This document shows positions 7,119 to 16,481 of a stretch of DNA of 64,000 nt, one piece after another. The translations under genes and the position numbers were made by a program. The DNA is taken from assembly GCF_005870085.1 (NCBI RefSeq), contig NZ_SZNM01000001.1:1-64000 (forward strand), written 5' to 3'. Position 1 is the stretch's first letter; each line of letters opens with the position of its first letter. The notes beneath the pieces were generated by a model that was not told the origin of the DNA, ran no database searches, and saw only the letters and a list, made by a program, of their open reading frames with translations. This DNA is from Aquibacillus sediminis. Lineage in GTDB: Bacteria; Bacillota; Bacilli; Bacillales; Amphibacillaceae.

Positions 7119-7484
7119 ATGAAAAAAATTCTATTTGTAACAGTGTTATCGATGTTAATGCTTGTATTAGCTGCTTGTGGTGGCGGAGAAGATAATACTA
7201 GCGATGAAAGTACTGGTGGCGATGCAGCTGCTAATACTGTTGATATTGATGCAACAAACTGGGAATTTGATCAGGAAACATACACGACTTCTGCAGGTGA
7301 TATTACCTTTAACTTAACTAATGAAGAAGGGTATCATGGGATTCAAATCGATGATACAGATGTTACAGTAGAAGGTGATGGCTCTACAACAGCAAGTTTA
7401 GAAGCTGGTGAATATACCATTCGTTGTTCCATTCCATGTGGAGATGGACACTCAGAAATGGTATCAACACTTGTAGTAGAATAA
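7119..7484 (+). CDS. Lipoprotein with a stand-alone CuA-type cupredoxin domain
   Basis: A signal peptide ends in the lipobox LVLAAC (C20), so the protein is anchored on the outer face of the membrane. After an acidic Gly/Ser/Asp linker comes a cupredoxin fold of about 80 residues. Its metal ligands have the full CuA spacing: H73 in GYHGIQ and C103, C107, H111 and M114 in CSIPCGDGHSEM. A blue-copper protein would have a single cysteine. No transmembrane helix or oxidase partner is attached, so it is likely a mobile, tethered electron carrier, probably feeding or paralleling subunit II of the adjacent reductase. It has its own promoter and terminator, and TTAGGAGGAA precedes the ATG. Confidence 0.85.
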   Translation: MKKILFVTVLSMLMLVLAACGGGEDNTSDESTGGDAAANTVDIDATNWEFDQETYTTSAGDITFNLTNEEGYHGIQIDDTDVTVEGDGSTTASLEAGEYTIRCSIPCGDGHSEMVSTLVVE

Positions 7485-7520
7485 ATAACCTTATAGCAAC
7501 ATAGGTAATACCCTATTATG

Positions 7521-7553
7521 AAAGGATTAGAGATAACTTCTCTAATCCTTTTT
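7521..7553 (+). terminator. Terminator after the CuA lipoprotein gene
   Basis: A perfect 13-bp stem, 7521-7533 with 7539-7551, 5-nt loop, followed by a short T run. Confidence 0.85.
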
Positions 7554-7563
7554 GTTTCTGTAA

Positions 7564-7680
7564 TAAAATGAGACTTCGCTTCAGTGTTAGTCTAAACCAA
7601 TTAAAATTTGCTCCCACTTAATCCTCTCCGTTTCATTTCATGTTTAGAAGTGGTAGGCTAACGGTCGTTTGCACCGTGAA
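7564..7680. repeat. Dispersed intergenic repeat, copy B
   Basis: Shares GTTAGTC-AAACCAATT, CTCCCACTTAA, TTTCATTTCATGTTT and GTTTGCACCG with copies at 1231-1386 and 61201-61272, with an internal deletion relative to copy A. Confidence 0.6.
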
Positions 7681-7723
7681 AAACAACTCGAATCCAATCC
7701 TACCCGTAATCGTTGTGTCACCT

Positions 7724-8196
7724 CTACTCAGTTTGTTTCTTTTTCTCAAGTAAGTATTGTATGCCGTAGAGAAAAAATGCTTTATGAAAGAGGTAAAGAA
7801 AAAATTGTATGGCACTCAATCGCCCCAATTTTGCTATGTTTATTTTTTTTAGAAATTGCATTCCTGGAAATGCGAATAAGAAGTTTCCAATTGCGTTTAA
7901 TAGTAAAAATTTAATAAAATTCCCGTAGGATAATTTAAGTAACCACATAGACATTGGCATATATGGTCCGACCGCAAACGGAAAAACATGTTTCATAAAA
8001 TAAATGATTTTGGACGATCGTAAAATATCCACCAATTACGCTTTTGCCCAATTACTTGATAGACTAATTCTAAAAGCACAATACTAGTTGCAGCCAGTGA
8101 ATACCGTTTAAAAGAACGTTTATCAATAAATAATGTGGAAATCCACGGAAGAGTAATTAACACGATATTAAATAGTAAGTGCCTTTTAGACAACAT
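7724..8196 (-). pseudogene. Frameshifted membrane-protein gene
   Basis: Two adjoining minus-strand frames appear to be halves of one protein. The first (8196 to about 7993) is a membrane protein start, MLSKRHLLFN…, ending WWIFYDRPKSFIL then TGA. The second runs on one frame over with IIYFMKHVFPFAVGPYMPMS to EKKKQTE at 7724. The switch falls in the A/T-run segment around 8000-8010, consistent with loss of one base. AAGGGGCG precedes the ATG at 8196. Several hydrophobic segments are present. I recognise no named family. A sequencing error, or programmed slippage, would make it a single functional gene of about 155 aa. Confidence 0.6.
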
Positions 8197-8348
8197 ACAT
8201 GACGCCCCTTTATGTAACTTCTACATTCCTAATTTCCCCTATTACATAAGAAACATGTAGTATTCTACAAAAACATTTCACTCTCCTTTTCCATACAGCT
8301 TTCGAAGAATTTCATGCAAAGTGAGAAATAATAAATAGTAAACGTATC

Positions 8349-8390
8349 AAAAAACCGGTATCACCACCAAAAAGTGATACCGGTTTTTTT
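8349..8390 (-). terminator. Terminator of ilvA (bidirectional shape)
   Basis: A 16-bp perfect stem, AAAAAACCGGTATCAC with its complement, 9-nt loop, T-tracts on both strands. The preceding 150 nt up to the broken gene hold nothing recognisable. Confidence 0.85.
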
Positions 8391-8392
8391 AA

Positions 8393-9652
8393 TCAGATTA
8401 ATAAATTAAATAATTTTTGATCTTTGTTGATTTCCGTATAGGTAAAGCCATTCTGCTCCATTCGTTCAATTAATGGTTCGTAATCCTGCTTATGCTTTAA
8501 TTCAATTCCAACTAACACGGGGCCTTTGTCACGGTTATTTTTCTTTGTGTATTCAAACCGTGTGATATCATCTGTCTTTCCGAGTACTTTATCCATAAAC
8601 TCTCTTAAAGCACCAGCCCTTTGCGGAAAATTAACAATGAAATAATGCTTATACCCTTCAAAAATCATGGAACGTTCTTTAATGTCCTGCATGCGATCAA
8701 TATCGTTGTTTCCACCACTAACTACGCAAACAACATTTTTTCCTTTAATCTCATCTTTATAATAATCTAGCGCAGAAACAGGTAAAGCTCCTGCTGGTTC
8801 AGCTACAATCGCATTTTCATTATATAAGTCTAACATGGTGGTACATACTTTACCTTCAGGGACAGCTACCATATCATCGATAACCTCATTTGCAATTTCA
8901 AACGTTAAATCCCCTACTCTTTTCACACTAGCCCCATCGACAAATTTGTCCACATGATCTAATGGAACAACTTCCTCTTTATTAAGCGATGCTTGCATGG
9001 ATGCTGCACCAGCTGGCTCCACTCCGACCACTTTCGTATCGGGACTAATATTTTTAATGTAGGATCCTACACCTGAAATTAATCCACCACCACCAACACT
9101 CATGAAAATATGGGAAATCGGTTCTTCCATACCATCAATAATTTCAACCCCAATTGTTCCTTGCCCTGTGATCGTTCGATAATCATCAAATGGATGAATA
9201 AACTCTGCATCATGTTCATCACAAAATGCCTTCGCCGCATAGAAAGAATCATCAAATGTATCACCTGTTAAGACGATGTCAACAAACGGTCCACCAAAAA
9301 ATTCAACGCGTGATACTTTTTGTCGTGGTGTTGTTGTCGGCATGAAAATCGTACCTTTTACACCTAATGCCTTACACGAATATGCAACACCTTGAGCATG
9401 ATTTCCTGCACTCGCACAAACAACACCATTTTCTAATTCTTCTTTTGAGAGACTTTGCATCAAGTTGTAAGCACCTCTAATTTTAAACGATCGAACAACT
9501 TGTAAATCTTCTCTTTTTAAATAAACATTACAATTATATTTTTCTGATAAGATCGTATCTTTTTGAATAGGCGTTCGGATCACAACGTCTTTCAACATTT
9601 GATTGGCAATGATGATGTCTTTGATTTCGATCGGACTTAACTTAGTACTCAT
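8393..9652 (-). CDS. ilvA: Threonine ammonia-lyase, biosynthetic
   Basis: A PLP enzyme converting threonine to 2-oxobutyrate and ammonia, the first committed step to isoleucine. The PLP lysine is K57 in SFKIRGAYN, and the phosphate-binding glycine loop SVGGGGLISG lies near residue 187. The catalytic fold-type II domain is followed by one C-terminal ACT-like regulatory domain (about 335-419), the compact Bacillus form at 419 aa rather than the two-ACT enterobacterial form. No T-box or leader was seen upstream. It stands alone, away from the other ilv-leu genes except ilvE at 21.9 kb. Confidence 0.93.
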   Translation of the reverse strand: MSTKLSPIEIKDIIIANQMLKDVVIRTPIQKDTILSEKYNCNVYLKREDLQVVRSFKIRGAYNLMQSLSKEELENGVVCASAGNHAQGVAYSCKALGVKGTIFMPTTTPRQKVSRVEFFGGPFVDIVLTGDTFDDSFYAAKAFCDEHDAEFIHPFDDYRTITGQGTIGVEIIDGMEEPISHIFMSVGGGGLISGVGSYIKNISPDTKVVGVEPAGAASMQASLNKEEVVPLDHVDKFVDGASVKRVGDLTFEIANEVIDDMVAVPEGKVCTTMLDLYNENAIVAEPAGALPVSALDYYKDEIKGKNVVCVVSGGNNDIDRMQDIKERSMIFEGYKHYFIVNFPQRAGALREFMDKVLGKTDDITRFEYTKKNNRDKGPVLVGIELKHKQDYEPLIERMEQNGFTYTEINKDQKLFNLLI

Positions 9653-9842
9653 TACGCATTTCCTTCCTACTTATAAAATGATTAGACTCATATTACCACA
9701 ATCATTCCTATTAGAAAACATTTAATGATAAAAAATTTATAATTATCAATAAATTAATGAAATCATGGAAGCCATAAGCGACGGTTCTTACACTTCCTTG
9801 CTTTCTCACATCGGAAGCAGTAACCATCGCCCTCTTACTTGT

Positions 9843-11096
9843 TTATTTAATTTGACCAGTACCATGTACAATATATTTTGTTGAGGTAAGTGCTGGTAAT
9901 CCCATTGGACCTCTTGCATGTAGTTTTTGCGTACTAATGCCAATTTCAGCTCCAAATCCAAATTCAAATCCATCAGTAAATCGTGTGGAAGCATTATGGT
10001 AAAGCGCTGCAGCATCGATCGAGTTAAAAAACTCGGTGACACTTTCATCGTTTTCGGAAATAATCGCTTCAGAGTGTTTGGAACTATAATTGCGAATATG
10101 ATCAATTGCCCCTTGTAAACTATTAACCGTTTTTAGCGCAACAATTTTATCTAGGAATTCCGTTTCCCAGTCCTCTTCTGTCGCTGTCTTAATTTCTGTA
10201 TTTTCTTCCAACAAGGACCTTGCAGCTTCATCTGCACGTATTTCAACATCGTTTTCTTGTAGCTGTTGTACCAATTGTTGCAAATGATCATTCGCCCATG
10301 TTTGGTTAACAACAATTGTTTCCGCAGCATTACAGACTGATGGACGTTGTGTTTTGGCATTAACCGCGATCTCAATTGCCATATTTGGATCTGCTGTTTC
10401 ATCGATATAGACGTGGCAATTACCTGCACCAGTTTCCAAAACAGGAACTGAAGATTGGGCAACAACGGTTTCAATTAATTTTTTTCCACCTCTTGGAATT
10501 AAAACATCCAAGTAGTCATTTAATTTAAACATTTTAGCTGCTGTTTCACGACTTGTATCTTCAACAAGTTGTACCGCATCTACTGGTAAATCCGTCTTTT
10601 CTAATGCTTGATGGATAACTTCAACTAATGCCTTGTTCGTTTCTAAAGCAGAAGAACTTCCTCGTAACAAAACCGCATTCCCTGTTTTTAAACAAAGACT
10701 TGCTGCGTCAATCGTGACATTTGGTCGTGCTTCATAAATCATTCCCACAACACCAATTGGCACTCTGACTTTTTCGATATTTATGCCGTTAGGGCGTTGC
10801 CAACTTTCTAGTTTTTCACCAACAGGGTCGGCTAGCTCTGTTAACTGTCTAAGTGCATCTGCCATATCATGAATCCGTTGTTCATTTAAAACCAATCGAT
10901 CGATAAGCGAATCATGAAATCCTTTTTGCTTGGCATTTTCAATGTCTAATTGATTGTTTTCTTCAATAAATGGAATTTGCTCTGTTAATTGTGTAGCAAT
11001 TGCTAGCAATGCTTGATTTTTTTGTTCTGTTGTCAATTTTCCCATTTTAATGGAAGCATCTTTTACCTTTTTTCCTTTTATTAACAATTCATTCAT
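9843..11096 (-). CDS. proA: Glutamate-5-semialdehyde dehydrogenase (gamma-glutamyl phosphate reductase)
   Basis: The second step of proline synthesis, NADPH-dependent reduction of gamma-glutamyl phosphate. It is a typical 417-aa aldehyde-dehydrogenase-fold protein: [17 protein letters not shown] near 116, the [15 protein letters not shown] region, the catalytic cysteine in [11 protein letters not shown], and the C-terminal [19 protein letters not shown]. Its ATG overlaps the proB stop by 4 nt, so the two are translationally coupled and share the proline T-box leader. The ~190 nt downstream to ilvA hold no gene. Confidence 0.95.
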   Translation of the reverse strand: MNELLIKGKKVKDASIKMGKLTTEQKNQALLAIATQLTEQIPFIEENNQLDIENAKQKGFHDSLIDRLVLNEQRIHDMADALRQLTELADPVGEKLESWQRPNGINIEKVRVPIGVVGMIYEARPNVTIDAASLCLKTGNAVLLRGSSSALETNKALVEVIHQALEKTDLPVDAVQLVEDTSRETAAKMFKLNDYLDVLIPRGGKKLIETVVAQSSVPVLETGAGNCHVYIDETADPNMAIEIAVNAKTQRPSVCNAAETIVVNQTWANDHLQQLVQQLQENDVEIRADEAARSLLEENTEIKTATEEDWETEFLDKIVALKTVNSLQGAIDHIRNYSSKHSEAIISENDESVTEFFNSIDAAALYHNASTRFTDGFEFGFGAEIGISTQKLHARGPMGLPALTSTKYIVHGTGQIK

Positions 11097-12220
11097 GAAT
11101 AATAAACCTCCTTAAATGATAGAACTAAATTATCTCGATGAATAACTTCAGGTTTAGTACGATTCGTCATCGGCATCGCAAGGTCACTAGACATTCCTTT
11201 AATGTCATGTAATTCTTTCGATGAATAACTTACTTGACCTTTGGCGATCACTTGCCGTTTCTTATTATAAATTTCTACAACATCACCTGCATCAAAGTTT
11301 CCTTTAATTGCGATCACACCAGCAGGGAGTAAACTTCTCCCTTCCAATAGAAGAGCTTTCTCTGCTCCATCATCAATCATGATCTTTCCAGTGATTTTTG
11401 AATGAAAAGCAATCCATTGCCTTTGTTTGCGAACACTTTTATGATTCATTTCACCTATATATGTTCCATCCCCTTGACCATTCACGATAGAGAGTAATTT
11501 TTCTTCCCCTTTTCCAGTACCAATAAAAACGTTTATCCCTAACGATTGTGCTGTTTGTGCTGCTAATAATTTGGACTTCATACCACCAGTTCCAAACTTG
11601 GACTTCGTCTCCCCATTAGTTTGTTCAAATAGTTTATTTGTTATGGTAGATACATAATCAAACCGGTCTCCAAATTCCTTTGTATGAGGGTTGTATTCAT
11701 AGAGTCCATTAACATCAGTTAAAATAATTAAAAAATCCGCATTGACTAATCCACTTACTAATGCGGATAACATATCATTATCGCCGAAAGTTAATTCATT
11801 TACTGCAACTGTATCATTTTCATTAATAATTGGGACCACATTACGTTTAAGCAACTCTGTTAAGGTGGAATAAACATTACTATACTGTTCTTTATTCGCA
11901 AAATTGTCTCTTGTTAGTAACAGTTGAGAAGTAGCAATCTGTTTTGACGCAAAGAAATCGGTATACGCTTGAATTAAAAGTCCTTGCCCAACAGCTGCTG
12001 CTGCTTGCTTACCGGCTACTGTTACTGGACGCGTCGGATATCCTAATTGGCCAAAACCAGCTGAAACTGCCCCAGATGAAATTAAGATTACTTCATAGCC
12101 CTTCTGTTTTAAATGTGCTAGAGATGCGGCATGCGCATTTAATTTTTCTTTACTGAGCCCCCCTTTTCGGTTTGTTAATGAACTACTACCTATTTTGACG
12201 ACAATTCTTTTTTTTGCCAC
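11093..12220 (-). CDS. proB: Glutamate 5-kinase
   Basis: Phosphorylates glutamate in the first step of proline synthesis. The N-terminal amino acid kinase domain starts [12 protein letters not shown] and includes ISSGAVSAG and [20 protein letters not shown]-terminal PUA domain follows (about 280 on: [14 protein letters not shown]…[16 protein letters not shown]). I place the start at the GTG at 12220, giving (M)AKKRIVV, because AGAAGG lies 10 nt before it. The TTG at 12241 lies upstream of this site. Production is expected to fall when proline-charged tRNA is abundant, through the upstream T-box. Osmoprotective proline synthesis would fit a halotolerant bacillus, but the T-box form suggests the nutritional enzyme. 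Confidence 0.94.
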   Translation of the reverse strand: MAKKRIVVKIGSSSLTNRKGGLSKEKLNAHAASLAHLKQKGYEVILISSGAVSAGFGQLGYPTRPVTVAGKQAAAAVGQGLLIQAYTDFFASKQIATSQLLLTRDNFANKEQYSNVYSTLTELLKRNVVPIINENDTVAVNELTFGDNDMLSALVSGLVNADFLIILTDVNGLYEYNPHTKEFGDRFDYVSTITNKLFEQTNGETKSKFGTGGMKSKLLAAQTAQSLGINVFIGTGKGEEKLLSIVNGQGDGTYIGEMNHKSVRKQRQWIAFHSKITGKIMIDDGAEKALLLEGRSLLPAGVIAIKGNFDAGDVVEIYNKKRQVIAKGQVSYSSKELHDIKGMSSDLAMPMTNRTKPEVIHRDNLVLSFKEVYYS

Positions 12221-12267
12221 TTCACTCACGCCTTCTGCCAAATAAAATTTGTGTTCTTTGTATACAA

Positions 12268-12528
12268 AAAAGACCCTTCCCGTCCTTTAAAACAAAGGAC
12301 GGAAAAGAGTCTAACTTCCGCGGTACCACCTTGATTAGTATTGGTATATGATCCAATACCCTCTCAGAACCGTAACGTGGTTAACGGTTAGGTTGTTCGC
12401 CTAACAAGTTCAAAGGGTAGGTTCAATTGGTTCATAACGAGGGAATCTTTCAGCCGATGAATTCCCCTCTCTATCGCACTCCACAATTTACTGGCCCTTA
12501 TCATAACTATACACATATACATTTGATT
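12268..12528 (-). promoter_or_regulatory. T-box riboswitch, proline specifier (CCU)
   Basis: The minus-strand leader of proBA contains the T-box core GGTGGTACCGCGG (about 12319-12331). A terminator stem of about 16 bp (12268-12312, GTCCTTTG/TAAAGGAC apex) ends in six T. In Stem I the helix GGG…CCC and AATTG…CAATT encloses an AGTA loop-E strand opposite GAACCTA. The triplet CCT, complement of 12419-12421 and followed by the conserved purine, is therefore the specifier and reads proline. Uncharged tRNA-Pro should stabilise the antiterminator. Confidence 0.93.
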
Positions 12529-12534
12529 AACATA

Positions 12535-12563
12535 ATTATGCTTTAGAATCCCTTTCATGTCAA
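12535..12563 (-). promoter_or_regulatory. SigmaA promoter of the proBA T-box leader
   Basis: TTGACA (complement of 12558-12563), a 17-bp spacer and CATAAT (complement of 12535-12540), placing the start close to 12528 just before Stem I. Confidence 0.8.
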
Positions 12564-12679
12564 CTGCAAAATTCTGAAAAATCAATCACCAATCTTTACT
12601 TATACATAAATCCCACATTTAATAAATAAAATGAATGGACAAGGCATACATAATTAACTATCTAGAGGAGAAAAGTTAT

Positions 12680-12754
12680 ATGAAAGTCATTACATTCATA
12701 AAAAAAATAACTGAACTGGAGTACGCACATGAAAAATTACATCATTTCGTATAG
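12680..12754 (+). CDS. Possible 24-aa leader peptide upstream of the YitT-like gene
   Basis: ATG at 12680, preceded by AGAGGAG at about 9 nt, opens a 24-codon frame (MKVITFIKKITELEYAHEKL…) ending at TAG 12752-12754. It overlaps the first 26 nt of the YitT-like gene in another frame. The ribosome-binding site is stronger than that of the downstream gene, so translation coupling is plausible. No homologue is recognised, and it may be chance. Confidence 0.35.
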   Translation: MKVITFIKKITELEYAHEKLHHFV

Positions 12755-13343
12755 TTTCATAACATGCGGTGCTTTTATTCAAGGGATGGCGATGGCTATT
12801 TTTTTATTTCCTCACTCCATCCCTTCTGGTGGTGCAGCTGGAATAGCTGTACTTTTAAATTTCTGGTTTCATATACCGTTAAGTATCGCACTTTGGGCAG
12901 TTAACTTTTCCCTACTGGTTGCTGCTATTTTTTGGTTAGGAAATTCTAGTGCGATCGGGACGATGTATGCCATCACCATGACATCGGTGAGCGTCCATTT
13001 ATTTAGTGATGACCTTTTCCGCCATTATTCGAATGTGTGGCTTGATCTATTGTTTGGCTCAGTAACACTTGGTATTGGAGTAGGCATTTTATTGCGGCAA
13101 CAAGTCTCAAACGGTGGTATGGGGGTACTAGCATTAATTATTGCTAATTACAAACAAATTGCACCAGGCAAACCACTATTCCTATTAAATGGCACGATTT
13201 TCATCTTAACGGCATCAATTATCAATTGGCAAATTGTGATTCAAGCACTTATTTCCCAATCGATATCAACTAGACTTGTTGACATCGTCTACCGACTGAA
13301 ACTACAAATCCATAGTTTTCCACTTTTAGGTCGAAAAAAATAA
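12729..13343 (+). CDS. YitT/YczE-type integral membrane protein
   Basis: 204 residues with five to six membrane helices and the glycine-rich motif IPSGGAAGIAVLL after the first helix, characteristic of the DUF161/YitT membrane family. A second repeat of the motif, SNGGMGVLALII, lies near residue 137, reflecting the internal duplication of that family. It is short: the soluble C-terminal DUF2179 domain of full YitT proteins is absent. GGAG lies 10-11 nt upstream. The function of the family is unknown. No operon partner is seen besides the possible leader peptide. Confidence 0.75.
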   Translation: MKNYIISYSFITCGAFIQGMAMAIFLFPHSIPSGGAAGIAVLLNFWFHIPLSIALWAVNFSLLVAAIFWLGNSSAIGTMYAITMTSVSVHLFSDDLFRHYSNVWLDLLFGSVTLGIGVGILLRQQVSNGGMGVLALIIANYKQIAPGKPLFLLNGTIFILTASIINWQIVIQALISQSISTRLVDIVYRLKLQIHSFPLLGRKK

Positions 13344-13454
13344 TTGGTAGGACAACATTTAAAACATGTTACCCGTGCATATTCTTCACTGTAAGGAAAT
13401 GGAGACAACGCGCATATTGTCTCACTATTTTGTCGAAAGGTGTGTGAAGAAGAA

Positions 13455-14426
13455 TTGAAAAATACTTTACAACTAGCTTTTTTCACCATGTGTAGTTTAT
13501 TATTACTAGTTAGTTGTTCCAATTCTGATACTGACTCATATCCGAGCAAAAGCATTGAACTAATCGTGGCATTTTCGCCAGGTGCAGCAACTGATACACA
13601 AGCTCGGATCATCTCCAAGTATGCAAATGAATATTTGGATCAAGAACTAGTAATTGTCAATAAACCTGGTGGTGGAGGGCAGGTTGGTTGGAATCAATTT
13701 GCAACAGCTAATCCGGATGGATATACATTAGCAGCATATAACCTTCCGCATATCATCACACAACCACTTGTGAACGATACGTCCTATTCGCTCGACACAT
13801 TTGAACCTATTGTCAACTGGGGAGGGGATCCTACTGTTTTTGCTGTAAATCAAGATAGTTCAATTGAGAGTTTAGATGATCTTATTGATGAAGCGAGACA
13901 AAATCCAGATGGCTTAACGATTGGCAATGCAGGAAAATACGTCGGGCAACACCTTGCCATATTATTATTAGAAAATGCAGCAGATATCGATGTGGAAGAT
14001 GTTGCATTTCAAGGATCATCCGAGGCAATAGCATCCATGTTAGGAGGGCACACGGATGTATTAGCAGGCAATTTATCAGACGTTTACCGCTTAGGTGATG
14101 AAGTGAAGCCACTCGCCATCGCAACAGAAGAACGTCATTCTTTTGCACCAGACATCCCTACATTTACTGAGCTAGGTTATCCCGAAGTAATCATGAGCAC
14201 AGACCGAGGGATTGCTGCAAGAGAAGGTACACCAGATGAAATTATCGAGAAATTACAGGAAGCATTTTCCAAGCTGTTAGCAGACGAAGACTTTCTTGAT
14301 GAAATGGAACAGGCAGGAGCAGATATGTTAGTGATGAACAGACAGGAAGTGCTTGATGAGTTCCAATCAAGAAGTGAACTGTACACCGAACTGTTAAAAT
14401 CAATAGATGTGATTGAAAATGAATAG
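13455..14426 (+). CDS. tctC: Tripartite tricarboxylate transporter substrate-binding lipoprotein (TctC/Bug family)
   Basis: An extracytoplasmic solute-binding protein anchored by a lipid. The signal peptide ends LLLLVSC and the mature part starts SNSDTDSYPSK. Family marks are IELIVAFSPGAATDTQAR, VNKPGGGGQVGW, NPDGYTL and the C-terminal GTPDEIIEKLQEAF. I place the start at TTG 13455, giving a basic n-region (MKNTLQ) with AAAGGTG upstream. A GTG reading from 13440 adds CEEEL, which is unfavourable for secretion. The matching permease lies 2.1 kb away on the other strand, separated by small unrelated genes. The ligand (citrate, other carboxylate or aromatic acid) cannot be read from sequence. 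Confidence 0.88.
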   Translation: MKNTLQLAFFTMCSLLLLVSCSNSDTDSYPSKSIELIVAFSPGAATDTQARIISKYANEYLDQELVIVNKPGGGGQVGWNQFATANPDGYTLAAYNLPHIITQPLVNDTSYSLDTFEPIVNWGGDPTVFAVNQDSSIESLDDLIDEARQNPDGLTIGNAGKYVGQHLAILLLENAADIDVEDVAFQGSSEAIASMLGGHTDVLAGNLSDVYRLGDEVKPLAIATEERHSFAPDIPTFTELGYPEVIMSTDRGIAAREGTPDEIIEKLQEAFSKLLADEDFLDEMEQAGADMLVMNRQEVLDEFQSRSELYTELLKSIDVIENE

Positions 14427-14537
14427 GGGGAGAGCGCTATCTAGTGCTCTTTCCTATAACAGTGTTTGGTCAATCGGAGTCATTATAGGATGGCTCTTTT
14501 TTCAAATCTTATAACACCTGGTACTCTTTTCTTTATC

Positions 14538-14717
14538 CTAATTAAAAAGCACAAAAATAAATGACACAAATAGTATGATGAAAAGAAAATAAGGAACAAC
14601 TACTTGTCTTATTTCTTCTTCTCCTTCTGATCTCTTAATATTTTTTACGAATTTATTTGATTCGATAAACAATGTAATAATAAATACAAATAATACGAAA
14701 TACTCCAATATGTCCAT
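14538..14717 (-). CDS. Small two-helix membrane protein (hypothetical)
   Basis: A 59-codon frame from ATG 14717 with GGGTGGGG just upstream. It has a hydrophobic helix (about 6-18), a charged stretch SNKFVKNIKRSEGEEEIRQ, and a second hydrophobic helix (about 39-58). The hairpin topology with a cytoplasmic-type charged loop supports a real gene. No family is recognised. Confidence 0.5.
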   Translation of the reverse strand: MDILEYFVLFVFIITLFIESNKFVKNIKRSEGEEEIRQVVVPYFLFIILFVSFIFVLFN

Positions 14718-14812
14718 ATCACCCCACCCTATCCTCTCCTACCCCTTTAGTACATAAGAAACCGTTTTAACCAAAGAGTGGATATACCTATAGTGAAAAA
14801 TCAGCCCTGTTT

Positions 14813-15007
14813 TTAGTTAAAGAATACGGCATAGACGATAAATCCTACTATTAAGAAAAGAACAAGTATTCCAGTACCTTTCCAGCCTATACCACCTACT
14901 AAATCTGGCAAACCTCCGCCATGAATACTACTTGAAGGATTTCCTTTCCGTTCTTCTTGTCTAATTCTTTCCCGCTTTCTTTCAGCAGGTTCTTGATTTT
15001 GACTCAT
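14813..15007 (-). CDS. DUF6366-like small membrane protein
   Basis: 64 residues: a charged N-terminus rich in ERKRERIRQEERKGNP, then GGLPDLVGGIGWKGTG leading into a single C-terminal membrane helix. The combination RERxRxEExKxNP with LVGGxGWKGTG is typical of a small Bacillaceae family of unknown function. GAGGAGGGG precedes the ATG. The ~190 nt between it and the next gene hold nothing recognisable. Confidence 0.75.
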   Translation of the reverse strand: MSQNQEPAERKRERIRQEERKGNPSSSIHGGGLPDLVGGIGWKGTGILVLFLIVGFIVYAVFFN

Positions 15008-15195
15008 CTATTACCCCTCCTCTTTCATTATATTTTTACGAACAAGGATAACCAAACGTTTCACCATACTTGCTGAATTTTCGACTATCTCCACATTCTT
15101 AGGAAACGTTGTACCGTTACAACACCAAAGCAAATCTCATATAAATGTAATAACACGTTTATCTAATTTACAAAATGGACGACTCTTCCAATTTA

Positions 15196-15846
15196 TTATT
15201 CAGCTAAAATATCAATCTTTATTTTTTGTTGGTCCATACAAAGGTTCTTCAACCAGTCATCGATATCAAGATCGCTGTCTATGATATGGTTAAATTCATC
15301 TTCTGTCAGAAGTTCTTTCCCTAACTCAGTGAGAGATGGTTCGTTTGTATATTCGGTTTCATCATCAAATGAAATAAAATCACCGGCTTCTTTGATGACA
15401 TGCCGAAATTTCGCTCCCACCTTAGGAGAAACCTTTATCTCTGGAACGTTGTTTTGCTCGTTATATGCAACCACTCTGTAGGTCGTCACTTTCCTAACAC
15501 CTTGAATCTCAACAAGAAAAATTTGACCTTTTCCTTTCGCTACTTTAAAAATTCCCTCTTCTTGATCTTTTACCCATTTTCCTAAAAATGGGGATACCAT
15601 TTCTTCTAAATGTTGATGTTCTTTTAATAATTCTTCTTTTTCACGCCAATCCATTCGTAACAACTGATCTGATGATAGATCAGTTCCGCACACATGACAA
15701 ACATGCCTATAAGGGAATACAAAAGGTATCCAACAAAAGAAAATACCAAATGGTACGAATAAAAGAATGACACAGACTAGGACGCGTAAGCCAATGGAAT
15801 ATGTTTTTTCTACATCATCACTTTTACATATTGGACAGATATCCAT
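15196..15846 (-). CDS. Zinc-ribbon membrane protein, hypothetical
   Basis: It starts MDICPICKSDDVEKTY, and a second Cys pair CHVCGTD lies near residue 51. The two CxxC pairs flank one hydrophobic hairpin (about 19-45) and would form a membrane-associated zinc ribbon. The remaining ~160 residues are acidic and soluble, with no family recognised. The ATG at 15846 is chosen because GAGGAGG lies 6 nt before it; the ATG at 15852 would abut that site. Confidence 0.65.
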   Translation of the reverse strand: MDICPICKSDDVEKTYSIGLRVLVCVILLFVPFGIFFCWIPFVFPYRHVCHVCGTDLSSDQLLRMDWREKEELLKEHQHLEEMVSPFLGKWVKDQEEGIFKVAKGKGQIFLVEIQGVRKVTTYRVVAYNEQNNVPEIKVSPKVGAKFRHVIKEAGDFISFDDETEYTNEPSLTELGKELLTEDEFNHIIDSDLDIDDWLKNLCMDQQKIKIDILAE

Positions 15847-16039
15847 AAACATCCTCCTCGTGATCTTTATTCACATAGCACTAACTTAACAAAAAATTCA
15901 GTTATTTAAAACTATGTTTGTATTTTTATATAAGATTTTATACCTTTTCTTTATCATCCTATTAGACAATTATCTTATTTTTTCGTTTTAAAATTTTTTA
16001 ATATCACAATTGTTCAACAAAAGACAACTGCCATACTAG

Positions 16040-16315
16040 CTAACTTATACGTTTCACAAATTGAAGAATGATAAAATTTATCCAAGTTACTATAGGAATA
16101 GTAACTATCAACATATAAAGACCTGAATGCCCAAAACCAATAGCTCTTGCTTCATCATTGATGCTGTATAGGCCCAAAGTTGCTATTATTAACATTAGTG
16201 TATTTAGACAAAAAGCAGATAGCATACTGACCATTTTATGTCCACTTTTCTTTAATATTAGGACCGATACAAGTGTTGAAATCAATAACGAAACCGAAAT
16301 AATAACATAAATCAA
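16040..16315 (-). CDS. Small three-helix membrane protein, hypothetical
   Basis: 91 residues with three hydrophobic segments, a conserved-looking LGLYSINDEARAIGFGHSG loop and a basic end (QFVKRIS). GGAGGGGG lies about 11 nt upstream of the ATG. The family is unknown. The ~190 nt on its 3' side are AT-rich and empty. Confidence 0.6.
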   Translation of the reverse strand: MIYVIISVSLLISTLVSVLILKKSGHKMVSMLSAFCLNTLMLIIATLGLYSINDEARAIGFGHSGLYMLIVTIPIVTWINFIILQFVKRIS

Positions 16316-16481
16316 TCTTCCCCCTCCGCTCTATTCTTATTTAACACGCGAAGACTTCATTTACATCCACTTCTTATATAGTTTAATAATAACATATTGT
16401 GCCTTGGGACCATGGAATAATCACAGTCTTCTGTAAAAAATTGCCCATACTGTTTATCAAACTCATTAGAATGTTATACAC

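Noticed and set aside
12388-12585. 65-codon - strand frame upstream of proB
   Set aside because: Lies wholly inside the T-box leader and its promoter; conserved RNA structure explains the sequence.
13289-13618. 109-codon - strand frame antisense to tctC and yitT ends
   Set aside because: Overlaps two well-supported genes and lacks any domain.
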